From: Candidatus Hebobacterum abditum
GTDB taxonomy: Bacteria > Armatimonadota > Hebobacteria > Hebobacterales > Hebobacteraceae
Assembly: GCA_029821875.1 (NCBI GenBank)
Contig: JALGXW010000004.1
Coordinates: 62,001 to 126,000, forward strand
Direction of reading: 5' to 3'
Length of the DNA: 64,000 nucleotides
Shown here in pieces: positions 44,401-52,553 of this stretch; position 1 is the stretch's first letter; each line of letters opens with the position of its first letter. The notes beneath the pieces were generated by a model that was given only the letters and a program-made list of their open reading frames with translations, was not told the DNA's origin and did not search any database. The position numbers and the translations under genes are program-made.

Positions 44401-45012
44401 CCTCCGATTCAGGTCTTCGTGCGTTCAGATCGTTTCCGCACGATCGACCTATCTCCATACACGAACGTCGTGGCCGTCGTCTCCGACAACCACCGGTCGC
44501 GGGGCGACTTCGACGGGCGGGGCCGTAGCCTGCCGGCCGAGTGGCTCCCGCCCGACCAGTCGGCGCCGCGCGAGCACCTCTACCCCGGTGGATACTGCGC
44601 GCCCGGCCAGGCGCAGACCAGCGTGGTGTTCGCGTTCCCCTCCACCAGTGCCGGCATCGCCGGAGCAGTGGCGTGTAACAAGCAGTCGCTCCCATTTGGC
44701 GAGCAGGGCGCCAGGCACATCCACATCGTGGCCGCCAGCACCGCCGGAGCGTACGAGACGAGGTTCGGCCTGACGAGTGCGACGGGGGAGACGGAGTTCG
44801 CCGACGTGCTTGTCCCCTCGTGGGACGAGAGATCGGCCGGCGTGCCCGTGGCCGCTTACTGCCCGTACGTACGCACGCTGTCCGAGGACACACTTCAGAA
44901 CGTCTATCTGTATCACCTCACCCTTACGCCTCGGGCCGCGGCCGCCGTTTCGCTGGAGCTTCCGGAGGCGCCATGGATCAAGATACTGGCCGTCACCGTC
45001 GAGTCCCCGTAG
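41482..45012 (+). CDS. large secreted protein: CBM9-like, DUF5010-like and Ig-like domains
   Basis: A 1176-residue exported protein. After a signal peptide (LLIAAMAALCLLPLDGASG) a CBM9/DOMON-like sandwich lies at about 45-215 (VYVMWNRDYLSIAAKVPDT, IELAFEMSG, IGFNVVCWM). A TIM-barrel-like part at about 285-590 (YASVAWHARQLEEVQRAGID, ELIIIDSWNDYANGTEVGPS) resembles DUF5010, a putative glycoside-hydrolase fold. Three Ig or CARDB-like domains follow at about 600-970 (ELLVENTTTEDL, EITVRLRNDGAEAWHPARV). A last beta domain ends the protein. It probably binds or cleaves external polysaccharide. The enzyme activity is unproven. Confidence 0.78.
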   Translation: MAPSRSHSCIRPGRRSRALLIAAMAALCLLPLDGASGLRLPVDEQGRQVRVYVMWNRDYLSIAAKVPDTMITATSTAPMSVPEQDDAIELAFEMSGQPGTPAYRLIISAAGGMTLYARDGWGRWRADRSWISGPRTVKYAVSVDGTLNDPHSEDTGFTVECAIPWEFLSESPPGGADIGFNVVCWMQGENQGIASWSPAVREPAHVGDAARWGRMHVRLGSELAKATGTRVPCPIVAQTPFIDGMLAANEWLAASTLEFDKPEPLIDSLPEPQQGSPRATTLMAIYRYDWCGGIAPQDGAPFWTADGMPATSDQPQGGTGPWVSYASVAWHARQLEEVQRAGIDVILARYSGEEDARRSWARIGLSRLGQALKERRAEGLGYPLVGMMLDTAALRGADLTSEPGKQLLYGMVREFFLHVPREYWAEVGRAPEKGAPGGVPILLGEPDGLADWDGGFLDFGQGRFGEDLLGARLVWLGSSAWRRKGAELYSHISLPRETGFSVSSPVGATAVALSPGRCPAPGTSGAIRSRAEGRAYRSDWQRALAAKPELIIIDSWNDYANGTEVGPSRQYGVLYVDATRYFQSRLGSQQPQRLALKQHRVPTPVPPGSDCQAELLVENTTTEDLQTGARVSVDYEIRRLADGAVVRTQKGAQALAVSAGQTRRVPARIPAKDDEGRPLSPGDYVYTVRVVRSRVAYLSSEWFTRTLAELSMAIRVGYPPPYKATLISSSLPSAIAPGARREITVRLRNDGAEAWHPARVQLSYHWTRHLNDLRVSSDGASEIVVRDAARVDLPRDVLPGDIVSLTIPLVAADQDGDALPPASPDHLWHYRVQWALVEGDSNWFSSHGTAPGDEAIQVVHGGSSAVIESVSAPAELNAEESTNAEVVIANATDDLLRAGDARVVVRWHRWDGRPAEARVEPADLPVDIEPGTRAFVRVPLAAPLEPGPYRLIAWLATGGGRADTLCGDSASCSPPIQVFVRSDRFRTIDLSPYTNVVAVVSDNHRSRGDFDGRGRSLPAEWLPPDQSAPREHLYPGGYCAPGQAQTSVVFAFPSTSAGIAGAVACNKQSLPFGEQGARHIHIVAASTAGAYETRFGLTSATGETEFADVLVPSWDERSAGVPVAAYCPYVRTLSEDTLQNVYLYHLTLTPRAAAAVSLELPEAPWIKILAVTVESP

Positions 45013-45065
45013 CCTGACGGCCCGCCACGCGCGTTCATACAGACACGGTACGCGGAGGTATCGCA

Positions 45066-46364
45066 TTGGAGACATGGCTGATAAGAAACGCCACCATCAT
45101 CACCATGGACGACGACCGTCGTGTCTTGAGCGACAGCGATCTGCTGATCGAAGGCAGTGAGATCAAAAGTCTACAGCCAGACGGCAGCGAGACCTCAAGC
45201 GTGCCCCGCGACCGCGTCATCGACGCCTCGGGCCTCGTCGCGATCCCCGGGTTCGTCAACGCGCACACGCACTGCGCAATGACCCTCCTTAGAGGCTATG
45301 CGGACGACATGCCGCTCATGCCCTGGCTGGAGGAGCGAGTCTGGCCTTTGGAGATGAAGCTCGGGGAGGAAGACGTCTACTGGGGCACGATGCTGGGCAT
45401 CGCTGAGATGATCCGGGCGGGGGTGACGTGCTTCAACGACATGTACCACTACTTCGAGGCGGCTGCTCGAGCCGCGATAGACGCGGGCATGAGAGCAGTG
45501 GTCTCAGGCGTACTGCTGGCGTTCCTCCCCGACGCCGATGAACGCCTCGGCCGCGCCATCGAGTTCGCCCGCGACTGGAAGGAGAAGGGCGACGGCCTCG
45601 TTGTGACGATGCTGGGGCCGCACGCTCCCTACACGGTCCCCGACCACTTTCTGGAGAGAGTCGTGGAGGGAGCGAAGTCGGCCGGGGTGGGCATACACAT
45701 CCACGTGTCGGAGACGGAGGGAGAAGTCGCGGACAGCCAGCGGGAGTTCGGGCAGACGCCTGTCGAGCGCCTCGATGGGCTCGGCCTTCTCGATGTTCAT
45801 CCCGTGGCGGCCGCCCACTGTGTTCACCTAACCGATGCGGACATCGAGACGCTCGTCGAGAAAAGAGTCGGCGTGTGTCACTGCCCCGGCAGCAACATGA
45901 AGCTCGCCTCGGGCGCGGCCCCCATCCCGAAGCTGCTGGCCGCGGACGCCGTCGTCGGCCTCGGCACCGATGGACCGGCCAGCAACAACAATCTCGATAT
46001 GATCGAGGAGGTGAGGCTCTCGGCCCTTCTGCACAAGCTGCACAGCGGCGACCCGACCGCTGTGCCCGCCTGGCAGGCCCTCGAGATGGGGACCCGCGGC
46101 AGCGCGCGCGCCCTCGGCATCGGAGACCGCGTAGGGCAGATCAAGCCGGGCATGAAGGCTGACGTCGCCCTCATCGACTTCCGGCAGCCTCACCTGTTCC
46201 CTCGACACGACGTCGTTTCGCACGTCGTCTACGCGGCGCGGGCCGGCGACGTGCACAGCGTGTTCATCAACGGCCGGCCTGTAATGCTCAACCGAGAGCT
46301 TCAGACGTTGGACGAGTCACGCATCTTCCAAGAGGTGAACGACCGCCTGGAGCGGCTGACATAG
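45066..46364 (+). CDS. mtaD: 5-methylthioadenosine/S-adenosylhomocysteine deaminase
   Basis: A 432-residue amidohydrolase that deaminates MTA and/or SAH to the inosyl forms. Metal ligands are His67 and His69 in NAHTHCAMTLLRGYADD, followed by GPHAPYTV, HIHVSETEGE, AAHCVHL and GTDGPASNNNLDM. The last stretch marks the MTA/SAH rather than the cytosine deaminase branch. The start is TTG 45066 with GGAGG seven bases before; the nearby ATG is in another frame. The product would feed methionine salvage together with MtnA. The next gene overlaps by one base. Confidence 0.93.
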   Translation: METWLIRNATIITMDDDRRVLSDSDLLIEGSEIKSLQPDGSETSSVPRDRVIDASGLVAIPGFVNAHTHCAMTLLRGYADDMPLMPWLEERVWPLEMKLGEEDVYWGTMLGIAEMIRAGVTCFNDMYHYFEAAARAAIDAGMRAVVSGVLLAFLPDADERLGRAIEFARDWKEKGDGLVVTMLGPHAPYTVPDHFLERVVEGAKSAGVGIHIHVSETEGEVADSQREFGQTPVERLDGLGLLDVHPVAAAHCVHLTDADIETLVEKRVGVCHCPGSNMKLASGAAPIPKLLAADAVVGLGTDGPASNNNLDMIEEVRLSALLHKLHSGDPTAVPAWQALEMGTRGSARALGIGDRVGQIKPGMKADVALIDFRQPHLFPRHDVVSHVVYAARAGDVHSVFINGRPVMLNRELQTLDESRIFQEVNDRLERLT

Positions 46365-47170
46365 TGCCCGCCCGGCACGCCAACCTGCTCTCAGGCTCGG
46401 CCGACCTCGACCCGGCGCGATCGACGCGCCGCGCGGAGCGCCACGGGCTGTTCCGTTCTCTGGAGCGCATCTATGCAGACCTGCCCGACACAGTCTGCGA
46501 GAACTGCGCTCGGTGCTGCTTCGAGAGCCCTGGGATATTCTACGTCGAGTACCTTCACGCACTGGACCTGATCGGCCGCTATGCCGAGCGCCGCAGGGAA
46601 GACACCGCGAGACGGGCCTTCGGCGAGCTGCTCTTCTCCTGGGTCGAGCCGGAGCGGACGTGCATCTTCCTTCAGTCCCAGCGCTGCACCATCTATGACC
46701 GTCGTCCGCTCGCCTGTCGCCTCTTTGGGCTCGTCCCGGCCCCCGAGCGCGAACGCGCCGAGGCGGAGGCACGCCTGGCAGCACGGCAGGAGGCCCGACG
46801 GCTGCAGCAGTTCGGGATCGACGTGCCGGAGGCGGTCGTGCGCCGATCGCTGACCAGCTGCGACAAGGTCACGGATGCCGCGGGCCGCGCTGTCACGGTC
46901 GACGGCGAAGGCTATGCAGCGAGAGTGGCCAGGCTCGACGCGGTCCTCCTCCCGAAGCAGACCGTGATAGAGGAGTTCTGCTTCCGTTCTCTTCCGGAGA
47001 GGCTCGCAGCTGCTGCCTTCGGAGCAGAGGCCGTGGACGGGATGCGCACACAGCTGCTGAGGCGCGCCCAGGCGGGCGCGAGTGCGGAGGAACTCGTGCG
47101 TCTAGTGCTCAGACAGACGAGGCTCCCTCGGCCCTTCCTGGCACAGCGTAGACGCGCGCACGACGGCTGA
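46364..47170 (+). CDS. YkgJ-family cysteine-cluster protein
   Basis: A 268-residue protein with a CxxCxxCC cluster (CENCARCC, about residues 46-53), later CTIYDRRPLACRLFG and further cysteines at about 167 and 206. This is the YkgJ pattern, thought to bind zinc or an iron-sulfur cluster. The length is about twice that of simple YkgJ proteins, and the C-terminal half has no known domain. GTG 46364 shares a base with the TAG of the deaminase gene, so the two are translationally coupled. The function is not known. Confidence 0.8.
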   Translation: MPARHANLLSGSADLDPARSTRRAERHGLFRSLERIYADLPDTVCENCARCCFESPGIFYVEYLHALDLIGRYAERRREDTARRAFGELLFSWVEPERTCIFLQSQRCTIYDRRPLACRLFGLVPAPERERAEAEARLAARQEARRLQQFGIDVPEAVVRRSLTSCDKVTDAAGRAVTVDGEGYAARVARLDAVLLPKQTVIEEFCFRSLPERLAAAAFGAEAVDGMRTQLLRRAQAGASAEELVRLVLRQTRLPRPFLAQRRRAHDG

Positions 47171-47220
47171 AAAAGGACCGTCGGCGCGCCCACCACGTGG
47201 GAGCCAGCACCGTCTCTGCG

Positions 47221-47421
47221 CTACAGTGGCAACACGTTGTTAGCGTGTGGCCCCCTCTCGCCGTCCTGCAGATCGAACTGGACCTGCTGACCTTCCTCGA
47301 GAGTCTTAAACCCGGGCATCTGGATGACGGAGTAGTGGACGAAGACGTCTACACTTCCCTCGACCTCAATGAATCCGTAGCCCTTCTGCGCGTTGAACCA
47401 CTTGACCCGCCCCCGCGCCAT
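47221..47421 (-). CDS. csp: cold-shock protein (CspA family)
   Basis: A 66-residue single cold-shock domain. RNP1 is KGYGFIEV and RNP2 is [10 protein letters not shown]; the start ARGRVKWFN and end [10 protein letters not shown] are also typical. It would act as an RNA chaperone. GGGAGG lies ahead of the ATG. The consensus promoter at 47474-47503 leaves a leader of about 45 bases, much shorter than the long thermosensing leader of E. coli cspA, so it may be constitutive. Confidence 0.96.
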   Translation of the reverse strand: MARGRVKWFNAQKGYGFIEVEGSVDVFVHYSVIQMPGFKTLEEGQQVQFDLQDGERGPHANNVLPL

Positions 47422-47473
47422 CTCCGCACCTCCCTTGGTCCGCCGATCACCCGACGGGGAAGCAGTCAGGCGG

Positions 47474-47503
47474 AAGTTAGCACAAGGGACATGGCACTGT
47501 CAA
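47474..47503 (-). promoter_or_regulatory. sigma-70 promoter for the cold-shock gene
   Basis: TTGACA (47498-47503) and TAACTT (47474-47479) on the minus strand are 18 bases apart, with the extended TGTGC before the -10. Confidence 0.7.
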
Positions 47504-47545
47504 GCCAGAAAGCGATTGCTGGTAACGACGGACATTGAGCACGAG

Positions 47546-47731
47546 CTAAGGGATCAGCTCGGCCAGGAAGCGCCGATACACGGGGCACTGCCGATAGCCC
47601 TTCTCCGAACTCAAGCACCACTCGCGATCCACCGGGTCTTCGACCGACACCTCCCGAAGATCGTCGTCCTCCTCTTGGTCGTCGCGGAGAAGGCACTCAC
47701 CGCTTTGGTTCGAGAAGTGCGGGCAGGGCAC
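47546..47731 (-). CDS. small cysteine-containing protein, unknown function
   Basis: A 61-residue protein with a cysteine pattern CPHFSNQSGECLL, then EWCLSS and YRQCPVYRRFL at the end. Such layouts occur in small metal- or cluster-binding proteins, but I know no function. The middle is very acidic (RDDQEEDDDLRE). GTG 47731 has AGGAGGAG close upstream. It lies 21 bases after tatA on the same strand, so it should share the tatA promoter. Confidence 0.6.
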   Translation of the reverse strand: MPCPHFSNQSGECLLRDDQEEDDDLREVSVEDPVDREWCLSSEKGYRQCPVYRRFLAELIP

Positions 47732-47752
47732 ACGTCTCCTCCTGAGGGCTGG

Positions 47753-47947
47753 TCAGGATGATTTCGTTGACGACTCCTCGTCACTCTCGGAGACTTCCTC
47801 GCCCATCTCCTTCACCGACTTGCGGAACTCCTTCACTCCCTGGCCAAGCGAGCGGGCGAGCTCCGGGAGCCGCTTCGCCCCGAAAAGCAACAGCACGAGC
47901 ACGAGAATTCCGATAATCTCCGGCGGTCCGAGTGTCCACGCTAGCAT
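47753..47947 (-). CDS. tatA: twin-arginine translocase subunit TatA/E
   Basis: A 64-residue protein with the TatA layout: a short start, one membrane helix ([16 protein letters not shown]), the hinge [16 protein letters not shown], an amphipathic helix ([11 protein letters not shown]) and an acidic tail. TatA forms the pore that exports folded twin-arginine substrates. GGGGAGA lies eight bases before ATG 47947. tatC and tatB are not adjacent. The promoter TTGCCA-17-TATAAT lies 43 bases upstream. Confidence 0.95.
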   Translation of the reverse strand: MLAWTLGPPEIIGILVLVLLLFGAKRLPELARSLGQGVKEFRKSVKEMGEEVSESDEESSTKSS

Positions 47948-47989
47948 GGGTCGGTTCTCCCCAGTTCTGTCTCCCCAAGCGCCACTGGG

Positions 47990-48018
47990 ATTATAGCTTC
48001 CACCGGCGGGAGTGGCAA
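47990..48018 (-). promoter_or_regulatory. sigma-70 promoter for tatA
   Basis: On the minus strand TTGCCA (48013-48018) and a perfect TATAAT (47990-47995) are 17 bases apart. It is divergent from the tRNA-Leu promoter. Confidence 0.8.
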
Positions 48019-48035
48019 GGCCCGTCGGGCGAGAC

Positions 48036-48064
48036 TTGACGGCGCCAGTACCATTGCCTAAAAT
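48036..48064 (+). promoter_or_regulatory. sigma-70 promoter for tRNA-Leu
   Basis: TTGACG (48036-48041) and TAAAAT (48059-48064) are 17 bases apart. The start would lie only a few bases before the mature tRNA 5' end. Confidence 0.8.
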
Positions 48065-48077
48065 GGCCCCTACCGGT

Positions 48078-48164
48078 GCCGAGGTGGCGGAACTGGCAGA
48101 CGCGCTAGGTTCAGGACTTAGTGGGCTTACGCCCGTCGGGGTTCGACTCCCCGCCTCGGCACCA
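48078..48164 (+). tRNA. tRNA-Leu (CAG)
   Basis: An 87-base class II tRNA. The acceptor stem pairs GCCGAGG (48078-48084) with CCTCGGC (48154-48160), discriminator A and an encoded CCA. The anticodon loop TTCAGGA (48110-48116) gives anticodon CAG at 48112-48114, reading CUG leucine codons. The long variable arm (GGGCTTACGCCC) and the T-loop GGTTCGACTCC confirm the class. Confidence 0.97.
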
Positions 48165-48363
48165 GTTCGCGTCTCTCCGCCCGTGACGTCTCCCGGGTGG
48201 CTTGCCGAGGAGGGCTGGCTCGCCAAGCGCCCCCCAGTCGGCCGGCGGCCTAGGGGTTCTCGCAGGGGTCTAGCCTCCTGCCACGCGCCAGAGACGTGCA
48301 GCAGAACGCGCACAGCAGGATTGCCGGCCCGCCCAGCCGAAATGTGCGATGGAGGGACGTGGC

Positions 48364-48909
48364 GTGCGGATGTCTCCACACGGGCCTGGCTACGAATGGC
48401 GCGACGAACTCCCCATCCCTGGCGTGCGATGCGTCACGCCTGGCGAGAAGAAGCTCGTCGCGGGGGTGAAGGCGCGGCTGTTGCCCGCCATTCCCGACGA
48501 GCGCGGGGTGCTCACAGAGATCCTGCGCGCCGACGATCCGGAGTATCCTGAGTTCGGGCAGGTCTACATGACGACGACCTATCCCGGTGTCGTCAAGGGC
48601 TGGCACCGCCACGAGCACCAGACGGACATGGTGTGCTGCGTCTCCGGCGAGCTGAAGCTCGTCCTGTATGACAGCCGGACGGAGTCTCCCAGTCGTGGGC
48701 TCGTGAACGAGGTGTTCCTGGGCGACTCCAACCGCCTCGTCGTCAAGATCCCCAAGGGCATTCATCACGGGTGGAAGTGTGCCGGCGAAGAGACGGCGCT
48801 GGTCCTCAACATACCCGACCGGGTCTACGACTACAACTCTCCGGACGAGCACAGGGCAGATCCCCACGACAACGACATCCCGTACGACTGGCAGCGAAGA
48901 GACGGCTGA
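48364..48909 (+). CDS. dTDP-4-dehydrorhamnose 3,5-epimerase-like cupin
   Basis: A 181-residue RmlC-like cupin. It has [24 protein letters not shown], the active-site region [42 protein letters not shown] and the ending [21 protein letters not shown]. These fit the dTDP-4-dehydrorhamnose 3,5-epimerase superfamily, though the HRH order differs from classical RmlC. Rhamnose or another deoxysugar may be the target. GTG 48364 (GGAGGG at seven bases) is preferred; ATG 48370 is possible. It lies upstream of a sugar-nucleotide operon. Confidence 0.83.
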   Translation: MRMSPHGPGYEWRDELPIPGVRCVTPGEKKLVAGVKARLLPAIPDERGVLTEILRADDPEYPEFGQVYMTTTYPGVVKGWHRHEHQTDMVCCVSGELKLVLYDSRTESPSRGLVNEVFLGDSNRLVVKIPKGIHHGWKCAGEETALVLNIPDRVYDYNSPDEHRADPHDNDIPYDWQRRDG

Positions 48910-49043
48910 TCCACATGGCCTGACGCAATCTGCGGTTCTTGTCGCGACGGGGGCGGAACCGTGCCGCAGATCAACACAGGTCTCCTGTTCGGGTGAAGGC
49001 CGCGGCACTGCCTGCTGTGAAGACGAGAGGAGCGGGTCGCAGC

Positions 49044-50030
49044 ATGCCAGACGAGTCCAGAGATCTAGACCGAGCACTGGCGAAGGCAAGAGACGCCATT
49101 GAGATAGAGGCGGCCGCAGTGGGAGCACTGTCGGACAGGATCGACGACAGCTTCCGGCGCGCGATTGAGTTGATCCTCGACTGCACGGGCCGCGTCGTCG
49201 TCACGGGGATGGGGAAGTCCGGCGCCATCGGGAGGAAGCTGGCCGGCACGCTCGCCAGCACGGGCACGCCCGCCCTCTTCCTGCATCCGGCCGAGGGCCT
49301 GCACGGCGATCTGGGGATGGTGGCGGCCGGGGATGTCCTCATCGTCCTCTCCCAAAGTGGATGGACCGACGAGGTGAATGCGATCATCTCGGCGATGAAG
49401 AGGATCGCAGTCCCGATCATTGCCTTCACCGGCCGACTGCCCAGCCCCCTGGCGGATCAGGCGGAGGTGACGGTAAACGTGTCTGTGGAGCGCGAGGCGT
49501 GCCCTCTCGGTCTCGCGCCGACGGCCTCCACAACGGCCCAGATGGCGATGGGCGACGCGTTGGCGGCCGCGGTCATGACCGCCCGCCAATTCTCGCGCGC
49601 GGATTTCGCGGCACTACACCCGGGCGGCCAGCTCGGCCACAAGGCCGGGAAGAGCGTCGCCGACCTCATGCGCGTGGGCGACGAGGTGGCGGCCGTCGGC
49701 AAGGAGGTCCTGCTCCGGGAGGCGCTGTTCGCGGTCACGCGCGCCCGCGCCGGCGCTGCCGCCGTAGTGGACGAGCAACAGCGGCTCGCCGGCATCATAA
49801 CCGATGGGGACATTCGGCGTGCACTCCTGGCGGACGGGGAGGCGCTTCAGAGGCCGGCCCGCGACGTGATGACACGCGATCCGAAGATAGCGCGGCCGGA
49901 GGAAGCTGCTGTTGAGGCGCTGCGCCTCATGGAGGAGTACAAGATCGGGGACATGCCCGTGGTCGATGCTGAGCGCCGACTGCAGGGTATGCTCAACCTC
50001 AAGGACATGCTCGACTTGGGAATGGAGTGA
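49044..50030 (+). CDS. kdsD: arabinose-5-phosphate isomerase
   Basis: A 328-residue enzyme, the same length as E. coli KdsD, that turns ribulose-5-phosphate into arabinose-5-phosphate for KDO. The SIS domain is at about 40-175 (VVVTGMGKSGAIGRKLAGTLA, FLHPAEGLHGDLGM, LSQSGWTDEV). The family tail FAALHPGGQLG is followed by two CBS domains at 210-328 (AGIITDGDIRRALL, DMPVVDAERRLQGMLNLKDML). Its presence supports an LPS-type outer membrane. GAGAGGAG precedes the ATG. The stop overlaps the next start (GTGA). Confidence 0.95.
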   Translation: MPDESRDLDRALAKARDAIEIEAAAVGALSDRIDDSFRRAIELILDCTGRVVVTGMGKSGAIGRKLAGTLASTGTPALFLHPAEGLHGDLGMVAAGDVLIVLSQSGWTDEVNAIISAMKRIAVPIIAFTGRLPSPLADQAEVTVNVSVEREACPLGLAPTASTTAQMAMGDALAAAVMTARQFSRADFAALHPGGQLGHKAGKSVADLMRVGDEVAAVGKEVLLREALFAVTRARAGAAAVVDEQQRLAGIITDGDIRRALLADGEALQRPARDVMTRDPKIARPEEAAVEALRLMEEYKIGDMPVVDAERRLQGMLNLKDMLDLGME

Positions 50031-51454
50031 CGCAGGTGCAGTCCATCCGCTTTGGCACCGAGGGCTGGCGGGCCGTCCTCGCCGAGGAATATACTTTCGA
50101 CAACGTGAGGGCGGTGGCGCGCGCTACTGCACACTGGTTTCAGAACCTGTCACGAGAAGGCCCGGTAGCAGTTGGCCACGACACGCGATTCATGGGGGGC
50201 AGGTTCGCCTGCGCGGTTGCAGACGAACTCGCCGCCCTCGGCGTAGTGCCCGTGTTGAGCAGCGGCCCGGTGCCCACGCCCGCGGTCTGTTACTATGTCG
50301 CCGAGCATGGGCTCGCCGGCGCGGTCGTACTGACCGCGAGCCACAATCCGGCGGAGTACAACGGCTTCAAAGTGAAGACCGGCGTCGGCGCCTCTGTCGC
50401 AGCCGAAGACGCGGCCTGGATTGGGAGGGAGGCGAACCGTCTGGTGGCGTCCGGACCTGACGGCCCGGCACCGCCTGCCGCTCACGAGCGCTTCGACGTA
50501 AGGGAGGAGTACCTGGAGCGCGTTCTCTCTCTCGTCGACCGAGACGCGATAGCGGAGGCCAAGCTTCGCGTCGTTGCGGACTGCATGCACGGCTCCGGCG
50601 GCGGCTACTTCGACGAGGCGCTGCGACGCGCCGGCTGTGCGCAGGTCAATGCCCTTCGGACGAGTCCGGATCCGACCTTTGGGTGGAGGCACCCCGAACC
50701 GATCGGGCCGAACCTGGAGGCGAGCATCCCTCTAAGCGCGGAGCCAGACGTCGACATCGGCCTGGCCACCGACGGTGATGCCGATCGGTTCGGCATGATG
50801 GCCGACGGCGACTACATCGACATACAGCGCACCATTGCTTTCGTTCTGTATCACCTGCTGAAGAACCGGGGCTGGCGCGGCCGTGTCGTCCGTGCCATCA
50901 ACGTGACGTCGATGGTCGACCGGCTGTGCGAACACTACGGCTGCGATGTCACCGAGGCATCGGTGGGATTCAAGAACATAGCGCCTGAGATGATCGGGTC
51001 TGATGAGGTGATCCTAGGCGTCGAAGAGAGCGGCGGGTTCGGCATCAGGGGCCACATCCCGGACCGCGATGGCACGCTGGCCGCCCTCGTCGCTTGCGAG
51101 GCCCTGGCCGCAGAGGCGAAGCCCGTGCGCGAGATTCTTCAGGATATCTTCGAACTCGTCGGCGGCCGGCGGTTCTTCGACCGCGTCGACCTTCGCCTCA
51201 CTCACCAGCAACGAGACCGGGTTCAGGCAGCGCTGCCTTCGCTCGAACCGGCCGAGCTTGCCGGTCAGCGGGTGGCATCGGTGAACCGGCTCGACGGCGT
51301 GAAGATCGTGGGCACTGACGGAAGTTGGGTCTTGGCTCGGCTATCTGGCACCGAGCCGCTCGTGCGCATCTACGCGGAGGCGCGAAGCGAGGCCGAGGTG
51401 AAGGCCTTGCTCGCGGCCGGGCAGCGCCTCATCGAAGACGCCGCAGGAGGATAG
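50027..51454 (+). CDS. phosphoglucomutase/phosphomannomutase
   Basis: A 475-residue alpha-D-phosphohexomutase. The phosphoserine is Ser105 in VLTASHNPAEYNGFK. The metal loop is ATDGDADRFG (Asp249, 251, 253), the sugar loop is EESGGFG and the phosphate loop LSGTEPLVRIYAE. The sugar loop and the GFGIRGHIPDRDGT segment suit glucose/mannose mutases. GTG 50027 is in a GTGA overlap with kdsD. Followed by manC, it most likely makes mannose-1-phosphate for GDP-mannose. Confidence 0.94.
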   Translation: MTQVQSIRFGTEGWRAVLAEEYTFDNVRAVARATAHWFQNLSREGPVAVGHDTRFMGGRFACAVADELAALGVVPVLSSGPVPTPAVCYYVAEHGLAGAVVLTASHNPAEYNGFKVKTGVGASVAAEDAAWIGREANRLVASGPDGPAPPAAHERFDVREEYLERVLSLVDRDAIAEAKLRVVADCMHGSGGGYFDEALRRAGCAQVNALRTSPDPTFGWRHPEPIGPNLEASIPLSAEPDVDIGLATDGDADRFGMMADGDYIDIQRTIAFVLYHLLKNRGWRGRVVRAINVTSMVDRLCEHYGCDVTEASVGFKNIAPEMIGSDEVILGVEESGGFGIRGHIPDRDGTLAALVACEALAAEAKPVREILQDIFELVGGRRFFDRVDLRLTHQQRDRVQAALPSLEPAELAGQRVASVNRLDGVKIVGTDGSWVLARLSGTEPLVRIYAEARSEAEVKALLAAGQRLIEDAAGG

Positions 51455-51458
51455 AGCT

Positions 51459-52535
51459 GTGGCGACTGAAGACAGCATGCACGTCATCATAGTGAGCGGT
51501 GGTGTGGGCACCCGACTCTGGCCCATCTCGCGGCGAAGCCGACCGAAGCAGTTCCAGCCACTGCTATCCGAACGGACGATGCTGGTCGACACCTATGAGC
51601 GGATCTTGCCTCTGACGTCTCCGGACCATGTCTGGGTCGTCACAGGCGCCGACTTTGTCGACCTGGTCCGCGGGCAACTTCCCGATGTCTCCTCTGAGCA
51701 TATCCTCGGTGAGCCAGTCGGGCGGAACAGCGCGCCCGCCATCATGTTGGCCGCCGCTCGCATCGTCCGCTCGGAGCCTGAGGCAACCGTGTTGGCCACG
51801 CCGGCCGATAGCTACATCGGCGATGCGGCCGCCTACTGCGACTATGTCGGGGTGGCCGCCGAGACTGCCGCTCAGGGATTCATCGTCACCCTCGGAGTCA
51901 TCCCGGCTCATCCGGATACCGGCTACGGCTACATCAAGCGCGGCCACCGCCTCGGCACCGTCGGCGGCGCCTATCGCGTCGACACGTTCACCGAGAAGCC
52001 CGACCTCGAGACCGCGGAGCGCTATCTGGCCGATGGCGGCTACTACTGGAACATGGGTCACTTCATCTTTCGGGCCGGGAACTTCATGGAACGGTGCGCG
52101 GTCCACCTGCCAGAGGTTGCTGCCGCGATGGCGAAGCTCGCCGAGTCCGACGACCCCGCCGGCGAGCTTCTGGACAGGACGTACGAGACGCTGCCCTCCA
52201 TCTCCATCGACTACGGCATCGCAGAGAAGGAGGAGGACATGGCCGTCGTTCCGACGGCCGTGGAGTGGAGCGATGTTGGGCACTGGCGCGCCGTCAAGGA
52301 TATCGCCGGACGACACGGATCACTCGACCTCGAGTCGGAGAACCACATAGCAGTCGAGAGTCGCAACTGCTTCGTGATGGCTGAGTCCGGCCGGCTTGTG
52401 GTCACCGTCGGCGTGGAGGACTACGTCATCGTCGACACCGAAGACGCCGTCCTCATTGTCCATGAAGACAAGGCCCAGGAAGTCCGCCAGGCACTCGAAG
52501 AGATCGAGAAGAAGGGCAAGGGTACCTGCCTGTAG
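51459..52535 (+). CDS. manC: mannose-1-phosphate guanylyltransferase
   Basis: A 358-residue nucleotidyltransferase making GDP-mannose. The GTP loop is VSGGVGTRLWPISRRSRPKQF. Further motifs are GEPVGRNSAPAIMLAA, ATPADSYIGD, TGYGYIKRG, FTEKPD, YYWNMGHFIF and EWSDVGHW. The C-terminal beta-helix is the short type, without an isomerase domain. GTG 51459 has GGAGG eight bases before it; ATG 51477 is the alternative. It is the last gene of the kdsD operon, four bases after the mutase. Confidence 0.94.
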   Translation: MATEDSMHVIIVSGGVGTRLWPISRRSRPKQFQPLLSERTMLVDTYERILPLTSPDHVWVVTGADFVDLVRGQLPDVSSEHILGEPVGRNSAPAIMLAAARIVRSEPEATVLATPADSYIGDAAAYCDYVGVAAETAAQGFIVTLGVIPAHPDTGYGYIKRGHRLGTVGGAYRVDTFTEKPDLETAERYLADGGYYWNMGHFIFRAGNFMERCAVHLPEVAAAMAKLAESDDPAGELLDRTYETLPSISIDYGIAEKEEDMAVVPTAVEWSDVGHWRAVKDIAGRHGSLDLESENHIAVESRNCFVMAESGRLVVTVGVEDYVIVDTEDAVLIVHEDKAQEVRQALEEIEKKGKGTCL

Positions 52536-52553
52536 GCCTGACGCCGGCCGCCG

